From: Actinotignum schaalii
GTDB lineage: Bacteria; Actinomycetota; Actinomycetes; Actinomycetales; Actinomycetaceae
Length of the DNA: 40,187 nucleotides
Assembly: GCF_028864145.1 (NCBI RefSeq)
Contig: NZ_JARBHJ010000024.1
Location: forward strand, 1-40,187
Direction: 5' to 3'
Below are positions 25,329 to 34,668 of the stretch, in pieces; position 1 is the stretch's first letter, and the number at the start of each line of letters is the position of its first letter. The position numbers were made by a program, and so were the translations under genes. The notes under the pieces are model-generated. The model had not been told where the DNA came from and made no database searches. It saw only the letters and a list, made by a program, of their open reading frames with translations.

Positions 25329-27410
25329 CTAGATATCGAGGAAGCGCACGTCGTGCGCATTACGTTGAATGAAGCCGCGGCGAGAATCCACATCTTCGCC
25401 CATGAGAACACTGAAGGTTTCATCTGTTGCGGCGGCCTCCCCGATGGAGACCTGCTTGAGGGTGCGGAATTCCGGATTCATGGTGGTATCCCACAGTTCT
25501 TCGGCGTTCATTTCGCCCAGACCCTTATAGCGCTGGATACGCTGGGATTCTTCGCGGGGCAGCCGCCAGCCCTTATCTTTGCCTTCTTCGAGCACATCAT
25601 CGCGTTCCCGATCTGAGAACACGTAGGAATGCGGGGCATTCGTCCATTTGATGCGGTAGAGCGGGGGCATAGCCAGGAAAACATGCCCAGCTTCGATAAG
25701 CGGACGCATATAGCGGTACACCAGAGTGAGCAGGAGGGTCGCAATATGCGAGCCGTCCACATCCGCATCCGCCATAAAAATGATCTTGTGATAGCGCAGC
25801 TTATCGATATCGAATTCATCACCGATGCCGGTGCCGAAAGCGGTGATAAGCGATTGGATGGTATCCGAGGAAAGCGCCCGATCCAGGCGGGCCTTTTCCA
25901 CGTTAAGGATCTTGCCGCGGATGGGCATAATCGCCTGGTGTTCCGGATCGCGCCCGTTGACGGCGCTACCACCGGCGGAGTCACCCTCCACGATGAAGAT
26001 TTCGCATTCTTCGGGTTTATTCGAGGTACAATCCTTAAGCTTGCCTGGCATGGAGGCTGATTCCAGCACAGATTTGCGGCGGGTCGCTTCCCGGGCTTTG
26101 CGGGCGGCCGCGCGGGCGGCAAAAGCCTGGGTACCCTTGCGAATAATTTCTTTGGCATCCGCCGGGTGCGAATCAAGCCAATCACTGAGCTGGGTGTACA
26201 TCTGCTGCTGCACGAAGGTGCGCGCTTCGGTATTCCCGAGCTTGGTTTTGGTCTGGCCTTCGAATTGGGGGTTCCCCAATTTCACGGAGATCACCGCGGT
26301 GAGACCTTCACGCACATCATCACCGGAAAGATTCGGATCCTTATCTTTGAGGAGCCCGTGTTCGCGCGCGTACTTATTAATAACGGAGGTGAGGGCGGAG
26401 CGGAAACCTTCTTCGTGCATTCCACCTTCGGTGGTGTTAATCGTATTGGCGAAGGTATTGACCGATTCGGAATAGGCCGAGGTCCACTGCATGGCCACTT
26501 CCACTTCGATCTGTTTCTCATCATCTTCAGCTTCGAAGTAGATAATGTCGTTATTGATGATCTCCGACTTTTTCATCGAGTTGAGGAACTTGACGTAGTC
26601 GAGCAACCCGCCGGAATAGCAATAGGAGACTTCGCGCCGGGCCGGAACTTCCGCCGCAGTTTCACCTTCCGCCCCGGTGACTTCATCGCCTTCCGAGGTG
26701 GCGGAGCGGCGCTCATCAATGAGGTTGATGCGCAGGTTCTTATTGAGGAAGGCCATCTGGTGGAAACGCTTACGCAGCGTTTCGAAATCGTAATCCGTAG
26801 TTTCGAAAATATCCGGATTGGCCCAGAAAGTTTGGGTAGTTCCTGTTTCGGTGGTTTCTTCCCCGCGTTCAAGTTCGCGGGTGGGAACCCCGTTTTCATA
26901 GGCGATCCGCCATACATAACCATCGCGCTTGACGATAGTTTCCATGCGGGTGGATAGTGCGTTCACCACGGACACACCCACACCGTGGAGGCCACCGGAT
27001 ACCGCGTAGCCGCCCTGGCCGAATTTACCGCCGGCGTGCAGCACGGTCATGACCACTTCCACCGCGGGACGCCCTTCGGTGGGGTGCATATCCACGGGGA
27101 TACCGCGCCCGTTATCTTCCACGCGGACCCCGCCATCCTCACGCAGGGTCACCGTGATGGTATCCGCGTAGCCGGCCAGCGCTTCGTCAACCGAATTGTC
27201 CACGACTTCGTAGACCAGGTGGTGCAAACCGCGCTCCCCGGTGGAGCCGATATACATACCGGGGCGTTTGCGCACCGCCTCAAGGCCTTCGAGGACGGTA
27301 ATATTCGATGCATCATAAGATTGATCGGGGGATACTTCACCGACGTGATGCGCAGGGCTCTGCTGAACCGGGTGCTGTTCCGGCTCGGGATGACTCGTTG
27401 TTTCCGACAC
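25329..27410 (-). CDS. gyrB: DNA gyrase subunit B
   Basis: A 693-residue ATPase subunit of gyrase. The GHKL fold shows [37 protein letters not shown] and [11 protein letters not shown]. The TOPRIM domain shows EGDSAGGSA (around residue 470) and [11 protein letters not shown] (around 548). The C-terminus with [18 protein letters not shown] meets GyrA. The start is a GTG with GAAGGAG upstream. An acidic low-complexity insert ([20 protein letters not shown]) near residue 240 is a lineage-specific addition. It leads the gyrBA-DUF3566-YczE operon. Confidence 0.98.
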   Translation of the reverse strand: MSETTSHPEPEQHPVQQSPAHHVGEVSPDQSYDASNITVLEGLEAVRKRPGMYIGSTGERGLHHLVYEVVDNSVDEALAGYADTITVTLREDGGVRVEDNGRGIPVDMHPTEGRPAVEVVMTVLHAGGKFGQGGYAVSGGLHGVGVSVVNALSTRMETIVKRDGYVWRIAYENGVPTRELERGEETTETGTTQTFWANPDIFETTDYDFETLRKRFHQMAFLNKNLRINLIDERRSATSEGDEVTGAEGETAAEVPARREVSYCYSGGLLDYVKFLNSMKKSEIINNDIIYFEAEDDEKQIEVEVAMQWTSAYSESVNTFANTINTTEGGMHEEGFRSALTSVINKYAREHGLLKDKDPNLSGDDVREGLTAVISVKLGNPQFEGQTKTKLGNTEARTFVQQQMYTQLSDWLDSHPADAKEIIRKGTQAFAARAAARKAREATRRKSVLESASMPGKLKDCTSNKPEECEIFIVEGDSAGGSAVNGRDPEHQAIMPIRGKILNVEKARLDRALSSDTIQSLITAFGTGIGDEFDIDKLRYHKIIFMADADVDGSHIATLLLTLVYRYMRPLIEAGHVFLAMPPLYRIKWTNAPHSYVFSDRERDDVLEEGKDKGWRLPREESQRIQRYKGLGEMNAEELWDTTMNPEFRTLKQVSIGEAAATDETFSVLMGEDVDSRRGFIQRNAHDVRFLDI

Positions 27411-27474
27411 GCGCGGAACACTCCTTCAGGCTAACTCTCAAAAATGGGCCTCTCCCGCGTTGACCGCCGTTCTG

Positions 27475-27486
27475 GTAGGTACCTAC
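27475..27486. promoter_or_regulatory. Perfect palindrome in the gyrB/metallopeptidase divergent region
   Basis: GTAGGTACCTAC reads identically on both strands and lies in the 139-base spacer between gyrB and the metallopeptidase gene. It overlaps the space between a TTGACC (27460) and a weak -10 on the plus strand, and would fall in the gyrB leader. The binding factor is unknown. Confidence 0.4.
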
Positions 27487-27549
27487 GCTGGAGAGTCCCT
27501 CGTCTATTCTAGCCTATAAGCAGCTATGAAACTGAGACGGAGGACCGCT

Positions 27550-27930
27550 GTGCTGGAGATGTCCGAGCAAGAATTCGAGGAGGCGGTGGCCGATGCCATC
27601 GATCTGCTGCCCGAGGCTTTTCTTGCTTCCCTTCCCAATGTGGTGTTTTTAGTGGAGGAAGAACCCGAGCCGGATATGCTCCGCCCGGAGGATTACGACG
27701 AGGACGGCCTACCCGCGGTGCTCGGTTTTTACGATGGGGTAGCGCTGACCGAGCGCGGGGATGACGCCGGCTTACTTCCCGACCGCATCTTTATTTTCCG
27801 CGGCCCGCTTATGCGCTGGTGCGAAACTCGCGAAGAATTAGTGGAGGAAATCGGGGTCACCATTATCCACGAGGTCGGGCATTTTTACGGTTTGGACGAC
27901 GACGCCCTACATGCCCTGGGCTGGGAATAG
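27550..27930 (+). CDS. Zincin-like metallopeptidase (DUF1025 family)
   Basis: A small one-domain metalloprotease of about 126 residues. The zinc site is HEVGHFYGLDDD: two His and a Glu, then a downstream Asp as third ligand, in the HExxHxxGxxD form. An N-terminal acidic region is followed by FYDGVALTERG and DRIFIFRGPLMRWC. An ATG at 27526 exists, but CGGAGG lies six bases before the GTG at 27550, which I prefer. The family is common and poorly characterised. It is the only plus-strand protein gene inside the dnaA-gyrA block, so it faces against its neighbours. Its stop is 20 bases from the convergent end of dciA. Confidence 0.85.
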   Translation: MLEMSEQEFEEAVADAIDLLPEAFLASLPNVVFLVEEEPEPDMLRPEDYDEDGLPAVLGFYDGVALTERGDDAGLLPDRIFIFRGPLMRWCETREELVEEIGVTIIHEVGHFYGLDDDALHALGWE

Positions 27931-27949
27931 CCAGCATCGGTGCGCCTGG

Positions 27950-28540
27950 CTATCCGTAAGTATCCCGGGGCCCGCGCCCGGGAACGGAGAGCGGCCCGTG
28001 CTTCCAGCTGGGCCGATGCGGACCCAGAATCACAATATCTTTGACAATCCCCTCCCCTATTTCAGCGGCAATCCGCCCGGAAAGGGTGGCGAGGAGCGCG
28101 CGCATCTGGGTTTTCCACGAGGTGGAGGAGGCGCGCAGGGTGAGGACACCGTCGTCGGAAAAATCTTCAATACGGCAGTGGCGCGCCACATTCGGTCCCA
28201 CAATATCGTCCCACCGCGCGGAAACGGAGGCGATATCGAGGTGGCTTTGCCAACCGCGGTCACGGATGGTGCGAGCCAGGAGTTCACCTACCGGATGCGG
28301 GTCGCGCCAGGAGGGCCGGGCCCCGGATCCCACATCACCCCAACCCGGGCCGGGGCTGGCCACCGGGTCGCCGATACGATCCGCCACGCCGGGTTCTCCG
28401 GATGCGCCCGTGCTATTCGCCGCAATGTAACGGGGTGCCGCGGCGGGGCGGCGGGTACGCACATCCCCGCGCCGGAAGGCCGCTTCCCGGGCCGCATCCA
28501 AGGCGTGAAGCGCGAAGAAATCTCCAGCCTCACGCGCCAT
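27950..28540 (-). CDS. DciA-like DUF721 protein
   Basis: A 196-residue DUF721 protein. Members of this family (DciA) act as the replicative helicase loader or operator in bacteria lacking DnaC/DnaI. The conserved domain, about residues 85-180, includes LARTIRDRGWQSHLDIASVSARWDDIVGPNVARHC, ASSTSWKTQMRALL and ILGPHRPSWKHG. The N-terminal ~80 residues are a variable, Pro/Ala/Arg-rich extension. It begins inside recF (11-base overlap) in the same operon, the normal recF-dciA-gyrB order of Actinobacteria. Confidence 0.88.
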   Translation of the reverse strand: MAREAGDFFALHALDAAREAAFRRGDVRTRRPAAAPRYIAANSTGASGEPGVADRIGDPVASPGPGWGDVGSGARPSWRDPHPVGELLARTIRDRGWQSHLDIASVSARWDDIVGPNVARHCRIEDFSDDGVLTLRASSTSWKTQMRALLATLSGRIAAEIGEGIVKDIVILGPHRPSWKHGPLSVPGRGPRDTYG

Positions 28541-29792
28541 CGCGCACCTCCTCGGTTACCGCGCTACCGTTCGTTTCTTCGGTCAACGCACCGTCACGAA
28601 GCTCCCCGGTAATGCTGCCCGCCGCGATATGGAGGCGATCCCCGCGCAGGCTTTCGGGCAGGTCATCGCCCACCGCGGCGGTAACAATCACCTGGTCAGC
28701 CTGGGCCACCAGTTCAGCCAGGCGCTCCCGGCGCCGGGCATCAAGTTCAGCAAAAACATCGTCGAGAAGGAGAATGGGTTCGCCATCCTCGCTCAGTAAC
28801 TTCCAGCAGGCCAGACGCAAGGCGAGGGCGTAACTCCAGCTTTCCCCGTGACTGGCATAGCCTTTGGCCGGCAAGGTTCCTAAAGATAAGCGCAGGTCAT
28901 CGCGGTGCGGGCCCACCAAATTCACGCCGCGCTCAATTTCTTGATCCCGGCGTTCATCCAGCTGAGAACGCAGCAGAGACCGGGCGGTTTCCACATCCCG
29001 CAGCGCCTCTTCTTGGGCGGTGACGGCCTGGCAGCTGGCGGCGGCGGCGTTTAACAGTGCGGCGGCATCGGGCAGGGTGAAAGTGCCGCGCCACGCATTT
29101 GCCGCGTAATCAAGGCGGGCGTGCCCGCGGTTGCCGGACACCACGTTGTACATCTCCGTGACATACGGGCGCAGCCGCGCCACCAATTCGGCGCGGGCGG
29201 TCACGATCTGGGCAGCGAGCGTGGCTAGCTGCTCGTCCCACACATCAATCGCGGCGTGATCCACGGCTTTCCCGCGGCGGCGCGCGGCTCCGGCAGTTTT
29301 CAGGAGGGCGGCACGCTGGCGGATCACCCGTTCGTACTCACTTTTCACCGCAGCGAGACGCGGGCGAAGCTGCACCATGAGGTCATCCAGGAAAGCACGC
29401 CGCACCGCCGGTTCCCCGCGCACCAGGGAAAGATCTTCGGGTGCGAAAAGCACCGCGCGGATAGTCCCGAGAATCTCTATCGGGCGCACATTACCGCGAT
29501 TGAGGCGGGCTCGGTTAGCGCGCCCGGCATAGATTTCTACGTCCACGGTGGTCGGTGATTCGCCGCGCATCACCCGTGCCTGCACCACGCCGGCGGTCGC
29601 GCCCTGGCGAATCAGTGCATTATCGGAGGAAACTCGATGGGAGGTGAGGGTGGCGAGGTAGGCGATGGCCTCCACCAGATTGGTTTTCCCCTGACCGTTC
29701 TCGCCCACGAGGATAGTCACCCCGGGGCGAAAACGAGCCACTTCACGCCGGTAGTTACGAAAATCCGCCAGCGCTAAGTCAGAGATGTACAC
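28530..29792 (-). CDS. recF: DNA repair/replication ATPase RecF
   Basis: A 420-residue SMC-like ABC ATPase that loads RecA at gaps with RecO and RecR. The Walker A motif is VGENGQGKTN (Lys36), the ABC signature is in LVGPHRDDLRL, and Walker B is LLLDDVFAELD. Length is close to the norm for the family, with a 20-residue extra C-terminus. The GTG start at 29792 is 13 bases after dnaN and keeps the first beta strand MYISDLALADFRNY intact. Confidence 0.96.
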   Translation of the reverse strand: MYISDLALADFRNYRREVARFRPGVTILVGENGQGKTNLVEAIAYLATLTSHRVSSDNALIRQGATAGVVQARVMRGESPTTVDVEIYAGRANRARLNRGNVRPIEILGTIRAVLFAPEDLSLVRGEPAVRRAFLDDLMVQLRPRLAAVKSEYERVIRQRAALLKTAGAARRRGKAVDHAAIDVWDEQLATLAAQIVTARAELVARLRPYVTEMYNVVSGNRGHARLDYAANAWRGTFTLPDAAALLNAAAASCQAVTAQEEALRDVETARSLLRSQLDERRDQEIERGVNLVGPHRDDLRLSLGTLPAKGYASHGESWSYALALRLACWKLLSEDGEPILLLDDVFAELDARRRERLAELVAQADQVIVTAAVGDDLPESLRGDRLHIAAGSITGELRDGALTEETNGSAVTEEVRDGA

Positions 29793-29805
29793 TCACACCC
29801 GCGCC

Positions 29806-30936
29806 TTAGGAGTAGGTGCGAATCGGCATGAGGAGGAGGCGGAACTCATCCGTATCGGAGCCGTTTTCTTCGGGTTGGCCGGTAATAACGGCCGGTTTCG
29901 TGGGGCTGGTGAAGGAGAGGCGCACGAAAGGCGTATCTACCGCGGTCAGGCCATCTTGCAGGTAGGCCGGGTTGAAAGCCATCGCAATATCTTCCCCGGT
30001 GAGGGTGGCCGGCAGGGCTTCGCTGGTTTGCGCCGAATCATTTTGACCGGCATCCAGTACCACGCTACCTTCGGTAAAGCTCAGGCGCACCGCACTATTC
30101 TTTTCGACGACGAGCCGCGCGCGCTTAATGGCATCGAGCAGCATCAGGCGGTCAATCACCGCGTACCCGTTGACGGTATCCGGGAAGAGTGCCCGGACCT
30201 GCGGATAATCCCCGTCAATGAGGCGAGCCACGTTCTGGCGGTCCGCAGCGCGGAAACCAATGAGGCCGGTGCGGCCGGTGGTATCGAGGGTCATGCGCAC
30301 ATTACCGACGGAACCGAGAGACTTGGCGATATCGGAAAGCCGGCTGGCCCGCACCAGAATTCGCGCGGAAATCTGCGGATCTTCCGGTTCCCAGGTGAGG
30401 TTGGCGATGGCCAGGCGGTAGCGGTCAGTTGCCATGAGGGCAATATTTTCGCCGTTGATTTCGATGCAGACCGAGACGAGGAGCGGGAGGGTGTCATCGG
30501 TGGAGGCGGCGGTAACGGCCTGGGCAACTGCATGTTGCCAGGCCGCGCCGTCTACCACGCCCGATACTCCATCGAGGGGCGGGGCAGCCGGGTAGTCTTC
30601 CAGCGGCATCGAGGTCATGACCATGCGCGAGGAGCCGCATTGGAGATCAAGTTTGGTGCCTTCGACCGTGAGATCAATGGGCTTATTGGGGAGCGCGCGG
30701 GCATATTCGGCCAGCAGGCGCCCGTGCACCAAAATGGTTCCGGCTTCTTCTACATCACCGGTAATTTCAGCGTAGGAGGAAATATCAGGATCATACGAGG
30801 AGAGTGCAACGACGCCGGTGTCTTTAGCTTCGATTTTGATCCCGGAAAGGATGGGCAGCGAAGGGCGGGTGGGGATAGTGCGTGCCGTCCACGAGACGGC
30901 GTCCGCGAAGACATCGTGTTCAATCCGCAATTTCAC
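29806..30936 (-). CDS. dnaN: DNA polymerase III beta clamp
   Basis: A 376-residue sliding clamp that encircles DNA and holds polymerase III and other factors. Three clamp repeats are seen, beginning with KLRIEHDVFADAVSW and TRPSLPILSGIKIEA; later features include NPAYLQDGL and FRLLLMPIRTY at the C-terminus. An earlier start (TTG at 30960) is possible, but the GTG at 30936 has GGAGGAAGG upstream and matches the usual N-terminus. It is the first gene of the dnaN-recF-dciA-gyrBA series. Confidence 0.97.
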   Translation of the reverse strand: MKLRIEHDVFADAVSWTARTIPTRPSLPILSGIKIEAKDTGVVALSSYDPDISSYAEITGDVEEAGTILVHGRLLAEYARALPNKPIDLTVEGTKLDLQCGSSRMVMTSMPLEDYPAAPPLDGVSGVVDGAAWQHAVAQAVTAASTDDTLPLLVSVCIEINGENIALMATDRYRLAIANLTWEPEDPQISARILVRASRLSDIAKSLGSVGNVRMTLDTTGRTGLIGFRAADRQNVARLIDGDYPQVRALFPDTVNGYAVIDRLMLLDAIKRARLVVEKNSAVRLSFTEGSVVLDAGQNDSAQTSEALPATLTGEDIAMAFNPAYLQDGLTAVDTPFVRLSFTSPTKPAVITGQPEENGSDTDEFRLLLMPIRTYS

Positions 30937-31119
30937 AGCGAACCTTCCTCCCAATGACAAGAACTTCTAGAGCTACTTTACGCGAGGGAAGGCCCGGAAG
31001 GAAAAGAATTTAGCGGCTTTGTAATTACAACGGTGTAGTTTATCGCGGCGGGTGCACAGGCCCTCGGCGACCGGTTGTTGTTCATGCGGGTGTTAATAGG
31101 TAGTGGTAGTAGTAGGTGC

Positions 31120-31318
31120 TGTGGACACTGTGGAAATGTGTTCGAAACGGCGTGCGCATGCGATTTCTGCTTGTGGATGAGCCTGTGGACGGCATTGTGG
31201 ATAAGAGGAGCTTTCGGGGGATGAGACACTTGAGCCCGAATGCTATCCACCGCTAGATCCCGCCAATCCGCTTAATTTGAGCTGGTATCCACAGCTTATC
31301 CGCAAGACCTGTGGATAG
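31120..31318. other. oriC, left DnaA-box cluster
   Basis: At least nine sites resembling TTATCCACA or its complement are seen. One is perfect (TGTGGATAA, 31196-31204). One-mismatch sites lie at 31172-31180, 31285-31293, 31296-31304 and 31310-31318, and weaker ones at 31120, 31129, 31184 and 31243. Clustering beside dnaN/dnaA marks the replication origin. Confidence 0.8.
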
Positions 31319-31410
31319 CTTTCCTGCACGTAATGTGGGTGAGGAAACAGGGGCGCTTGTGAGGCGGGCCGTGAACCGCACGTGACATATGAGGAGCCGG
31401 ACTCGAAACA

Positions 31411-31431
31411 TGACTTGGCTCATTTAGTCAG
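31411..31431. repeat. Copy 2 of the 21-base repeat, inverted
   Basis: This is the exact reverse complement of 20328-20348. The two copies bracket the 11 kb block from tRNA-Ala to dnaN. Confidence 0.85.
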
Positions 31432-31566
31432 GTTTTTGGGGGTGGGCGCGACGCACCAGTGGTGCAAAGCGCTGTAAAGGTCTGGGCTAAGCCTAAAAGT
31501 CGCTTCGATAGCGGAGTTTGCTTAGTCAGATGGCAGCGTCGTCGTACTAAATTAGTCGCACTACAT

Positions 31567-31603
31567 GTGCCGAATTCAAAGTGCCGCACTAAACGTGCCG
31601 CAC
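31567..31603 (+). repeat. GTGCCG repeats with 14-base period
   Basis: GTGCCG starts at 31567, 31581 and 31595. The second and third units share GTGCCGCAC, and a related GTCGCACTA precedes the first. This is another terminal-repeat-like array without a transposase, just downstream of the dnaA stop. Confidence 0.6.
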
Positions 31604-31625
31604 GGACGAAACGCGAGCTACAGCG

Positions 31626-33284
31626 TTACTCCGCCTGGCTGGCGGCCTGCTTAATGCGTACGGAGAGCTCGGATACCTGGTTATAGGTGGTCTGCCGCTC
31701 GGCCATCTGCTTATCGATTTTTCGATAAGCGTGCATGACGGTGGTGTGGTCGCGTCCGCCGAAAAGTGAACCGATCTTGGGGAGGGAAAGATCCGTCATT
31801 TCCCGGCACAGGTACATGGCGATTTGCCGCGCGGTCACCGGAATCCGGGAACGATCCGCGCTGGTGAGATCATCAATGGTGATGGAGAAGTAATTCGCCG
31901 TTTGCGCCATGATGAGGCTCGGTTTAATATCCACCGAATCCGGATTGGTAATGAGATCCTTGAGAACCATCTCGGATAGCGTGAGCGAAACCGGCTGTTT
32001 GGACAGATCCGCGAAAGCGGTGACCCGCCGCAGTGCGCCTTCCATTTCGCGCACATTCGTGGTCATATGCGTGGCGATATATTCATGGACCTCACGCGGG
32101 ACGCTAATGCCGTCCACATGCGCTTTCTTTTCCAGAATAGCGATACGGGTTTCCAAATTCGGGCGATCAATACTGGCCACCACCCCGGAGTTAAAACGCG
32201 AAAGCATCCGCTCTTCGAAGCCATTGAGTAGATTCGGGGCCACATCGGAAGTAATAACAATCTGCTTATTGGAATTCGTGAGAGCATTGAAGGTGTGGAA
32301 GAACTCCTCCACGGTGGTATCACGCCCGCCAATGAATTGGATATCGTCGATCAGCAAAATATCGACTTTGCGGAAAGAATCCTTGAATTCGCTTTGCCGG
32401 CCGTCACGTACTGCGTTAATAAAAGCATTGGTGAACTCTTCGGCACTGATATAACGCACGTGAATATTCGGGTAGAGCGAAATCGCATAATTTCCGATCG
32501 CGTGCATAAGATGCGTTTTCCCCATCCCGGAATCCGAGTAGAGGAAGAGTGGATTATAGGTAGTTCCGGGTGCTTCGGAAACCGCTAGCGAGGTCGCGGT
32601 CGGAAAACGATTCGAATCCCCAATCACAAAATTATCGAAAGTGTATTTCGGGTTGAGCCCGGCGGCCGTAGACATCGCCGCAAACGAAGGATCGGCGGAA
32701 TTCCCGTAAATTTTTTCTTCCCCGGAGGCCATCGCCAAAGTTGCGAGCGAGGTTGGCTCAGTTTTTTCGACCGGTGCGGTCACGTGTGGCGCCGGTACGT
32801 GCGGGGAACTGAGGGCCGACGGCGCAGCAGCGGCCACTGGCTCGGCGGGAAGCTCCGGGTAGCCCCCCGGTTCCTCCCGGGTGAAATCCCGATAGGTAGC
32901 GGACTTATTCCATTCCGAATCCGGGGATAGTGCGGTGGGAGTTTCCGCGCGGCGCGGGGTCGGAGCGGTCTCCACCGGGCGGGATTCGCGGCGTTCGGCA
33001 GCCGGGAGCGGGGATTCATTGACGCTTGGATCAATGGAAATAACCAAGCGAATGTTGTGGCCAAGAATATTGGACAGCGCCCCGGTCATAAGATCAGCAA
33101 CGTGCTCCTCGATCCAGTTCTTTACGAACTCGGATCCCACCACGATCATGAAGATGTCCTCGGCGGTGGCCAGCGGGTGGGCCATGCGCACAAAAGCGGA
33201 TTGTGAATCGGAGAGGTCGCCCTGCATGCGCAGCAATTCCAAGGCAGCCAGCCAAGCATCGCGCGCGGGGTTCATCTCCGCCAT
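31626..33284 (-). CDS. dnaA: Chromosomal replication initiator DnaA
   Basis: A 552-residue AAA+ initiator that binds DnaA boxes and melts the origin. Domain I (to ~110) is followed by a long disordered domain II rich in Pro/Ala/Glu (to ~205). Domain III has the P-loop SDSGMGKTH (250-258) and Walker [13 protein letters not shown]. Domain IV ends with the DNA-binding signature [17 protein letters not shown]. The first Gly of the P-loop (normally GxxGxGKT) is Ser250 here, which is unusual. AGGAGG precedes the ATG by five bases. DnaA boxes on both sides make self-regulation likely. Confidence 0.98.
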   Translation of the reverse strand: MAEMNPARDAWLAALELLRMQGDLSDSQSAFVRMAHPLATAEDIFMIVVGSEFVKNWIEEHVADLMTGALSNILGHNIRLVISIDPSVNESPLPAAERRESRPVETAPTPRRAETPTALSPDSEWNKSATYRDFTREEPGGYPELPAEPVAAAAPSALSSPHVPAPHVTAPVEKTEPTSLATLAMASGEEKIYGNSADPSFAAMSTAAGLNPKYTFDNFVIGDSNRFPTATSLAVSEAPGTTYNPLFLYSDSGMGKTHLMHAIGNYAISLYPNIHVRYISAEEFTNAFINAVRDGRQSEFKDSFRKVDILLIDDIQFIGGRDTTVEEFFHTFNALTNSNKQIVITSDVAPNLLNGFEERMLSRFNSGVVASIDRPNLETRIAILEKKAHVDGISVPREVHEYIATHMTTNVREMEGALRRVTAFADLSKQPVSLTLSEMVLKDLITNPDSVDIKPSLIMAQTANYFSITIDDLTSADRSRIPVTARQIAMYLCREMTDLSLPKIGSLFGGRDHTTVMHAYRKIDKQMAERQTTYNQVSELSVRIKQAASQAE

Positions 33285-33449
33285 GACATCCTCCTGAGGA
33301 CTCTTTCAAGAAAAAAGGGGGCGAGCCTCGCAGCCAGGTGATCCGAGCGCCGTTGATGATCACGACTGTAAGTTTCACGCTATCTGGCGAGGCCATGCCC
33401 TATCTCTGTCTGCCTATCGTAGGTGAATGACGCGCAACACGCTAACAAG

Positions 33450-33737
33450 TTATCCACAGGCTTCTCCACACCTGTGGAAATTACATCCCTGTTATTCACA
33501 GGTCACTTGCGCGCTGTGGAGCCTTAAAAACCTATCCTCAATCTTTTCCACAGATGTGCATAGGTCGAAAAAATTGCTTCGGTACGTGTTTTCTCACAGT
33601 GATCATCCTTGAGATAACGGTCACCGCACGCTAAAAACCTTTGACTCATCGGCCCGATCTCGCGTAAAGTCATCTAGTCCATGCGTGGTTCAGCCGCGCG
33701 TTATTTGTCAAGAAGGGCCGCCACCGCTTGTGGATAA
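33450..33737. other. oriC, right DnaA-box cluster
   Basis: Perfect boxes lie at 33450-33458 (TTATCCACA) and 33729-33737 (TGTGGATAA). One-mismatch boxes lie at 33462-33470, 33492-33500 and 33544-33552, with degenerate ones between. The region 33500-33610 is AT-rich. Together with the cluster on the other side of dnaA this gives a bipartite origin. Confidence 0.8.
33641..33670 (+). promoter_or_regulatory. Promoter of the rpmH-rnpA-yidDC operon
   Basis: TTGACT (33641-33646) and TAAAGT (33665-33670) are 18 bases apart. A perfect DnaA box at 33729 lies downstream in the leader and could let DnaA influence this transcript. Confidence 0.6.
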
Positions 33738-33767
33738 GCCCGTCAATATCTAGTGGAGGGGATCACC

Positions 33768-33908
33768 GTGGTTAAGCGGACTTTCCAGCCGAATAATCGC
33801 CGTCGCGCTAAGGTACACGGTTTCCGCAAGCGCATGTCGACCCGCGCGGGTCGCGCTGTTCTGGCAGCTCGCCGTCGCAAGGGTCGCGCCAAGATTTCGG
33901 CTCAGTAA
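33768..33908 (+). CDS. rpmH: 50S ribosomal protein L34
   Basis: A 46-residue, very basic ribosomal protein, too short for many gene finders. The sequence [18 protein letters not shown] followed by [19 protein letters not shown] is the L34 signature. It starts with GTG behind TGGAGGGG. Its stop codon TAA is directly followed by the ATG of rnpA, so the two are co-translated. Confidence 0.98.
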   Translation: MVKRTFQPNNRRRAKVHGFRKRMSTRAGRAVLAARRRKGRAKISAQ

Positions 33909-34283
33909 ATGCTTCCAGCCGTTCACCGCATGCGGAGTTCGGCGGATTTCGACTCGGCCTTTTCCGGAACACGCGGCTCTGCGCGGCGCGTCCAAGTCAT
34001 CCTCGGCTCCCAGTCGGAATCGACCCTAACCGGCCCTCACCCTGTGCGGGTCGGTTTTGTCGTATCCAAAGCCGTGGGAAATTCCGTGGTGCGGCATCGG
34101 GTATACCGGCAACTGCGCCATCTGATGCGTGATCGCCTAAGTTTTTTTGACGACGGCGATCTCGTCGTCGTTCGCGCTTTTCCCGCCGCGGCGGGAAGCA
34201 GCAGCGCGCAACTCGGTGAGGACGTGGATCGAGCGCTTGCCAAGGCACGCGCGCACCGTTCCCGGCTGGTGAGCACCTCATGA
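33909..34283 (+). CDS. rnpA: Ribonuclease P protein component
   Basis: A 124-residue basic protein that helps RNase P RNA bind pre-tRNA. MLPAVHRMRSSADFDSAF is the usual start and VGFVVSKAVGNSVVRHRVYRQ carries the RNR-type motif, here RHR as in other Actinobacteria, with a Tyr-Arg-Gln ending in place of the usual KRR. Translation overlaps yidD by four bases. Confidence 0.96.
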   Translation: MLPAVHRMRSSADFDSAFSGTRGSARRVQVILGSQSESTLTGPHPVRVGFVVSKAVGNSVVRHRVYRQLRHLMRDRLSFFDDGDLVVVRAFPAAAGSSSAQLGEDVDRALAKARAHRSRLVSTS

Positions 34284-34657
34284 CACCGGCGCAAGAAAAC
34301 GGAGAAACGGAAGAACGGCGCAAAGAAAGCATGCTGGTACGAGCGGTGCGCTGGTATCAACGCACAATCTCAGCCGCGCGTCCCCCGCGGTGCCGCTACG
34401 CACCGAGCTGTTCGGCCTATGCGATACAAGCCATACAGATTCACGGGACCGGCAAAGGTACACTTTTAACCGTGTGGCGCTTGCTACGGTGCAACCCATT
34501 GACGAAGGGCGGCGTAGATAGGGTGCCACCACCGGGTCAGTGGCCAAAGAAACCATTGGACCAAGATGAGCTTCTCGAGCTTTACGCCAAAGAAGACGCG
34601 TTAGACGATAAGAACAACGCTACGGGCAATCCCAGCCAGGATCGCCCAGCAGCGTGA
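34280..34657 (+). CDS. yidD: Membrane protein insertion efficiency factor YidD
   Basis: A 125-residue protein that assists YidC-dependent membrane insertion. The core is RWYQRTISAARPPRCRYAPS with CSAYAIQAIQIHG and LLRCNPLTKGGVDRVPPP. Two conserved Cys-containing motifs are retained. The ~20-residue N-terminus and ~35-residue charged C-terminus exceed the common core. It overlaps rnpA and precedes yidC by 11 bases. Confidence 0.95.
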   Translation: MTPAQENGETEERRKESMLVRAVRWYQRTISAARPPRCRYAPSCSAYAIQAIQIHGTGKGTLLTVWRLLRCNPLTKGGVDRVPPPGQWPKKPLDQDELLELYAKEDALDDKNNATGNPSQDRPAA

Positions 34658-34668
34658 GGAGAAACTAA

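Larger units (their letters stand above)
30937..31625. other. dnaN-dnaA intergenic region: left part of oriC plus foreign debris
   Basis: The first half (to ~31320) carries the DnaA-box cluster described separately, with AT-rich sequence near 31000-31040. From about 31380 onward lies sequence unlike the origin: the inverted 21-base repeat, AT-balanced sequence without genes, and the GTGCCG repeats up to the dnaA stop. A 75-codon plus-strand frame here has no ribosome binding site and I do not accept it. Confidence 0.6.
33285..33767. other. dnaA-rpmH intergenic region
   Basis: It holds the dnaA leader (with a short, weak GCGA/TCGC hairpin before TTTTTT on the minus strand), the right DnaA-box cluster and the rpmH promoter. 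No gene is seen. Confidence 0.7.

Noticed and set aside
31459-31686. A 75-codon plus-strand frame in the dnaN-dnaA spacer
   Set aside because: No ribosome binding site, composition like noise, and it runs into the dnaA gene antisense.
33309-33335. Hairpin before TTTTTT in the dnaA leader, as an attenuator
   Set aside because: The stem is only about four base pairs with a tight loop; too weak to support a claim.
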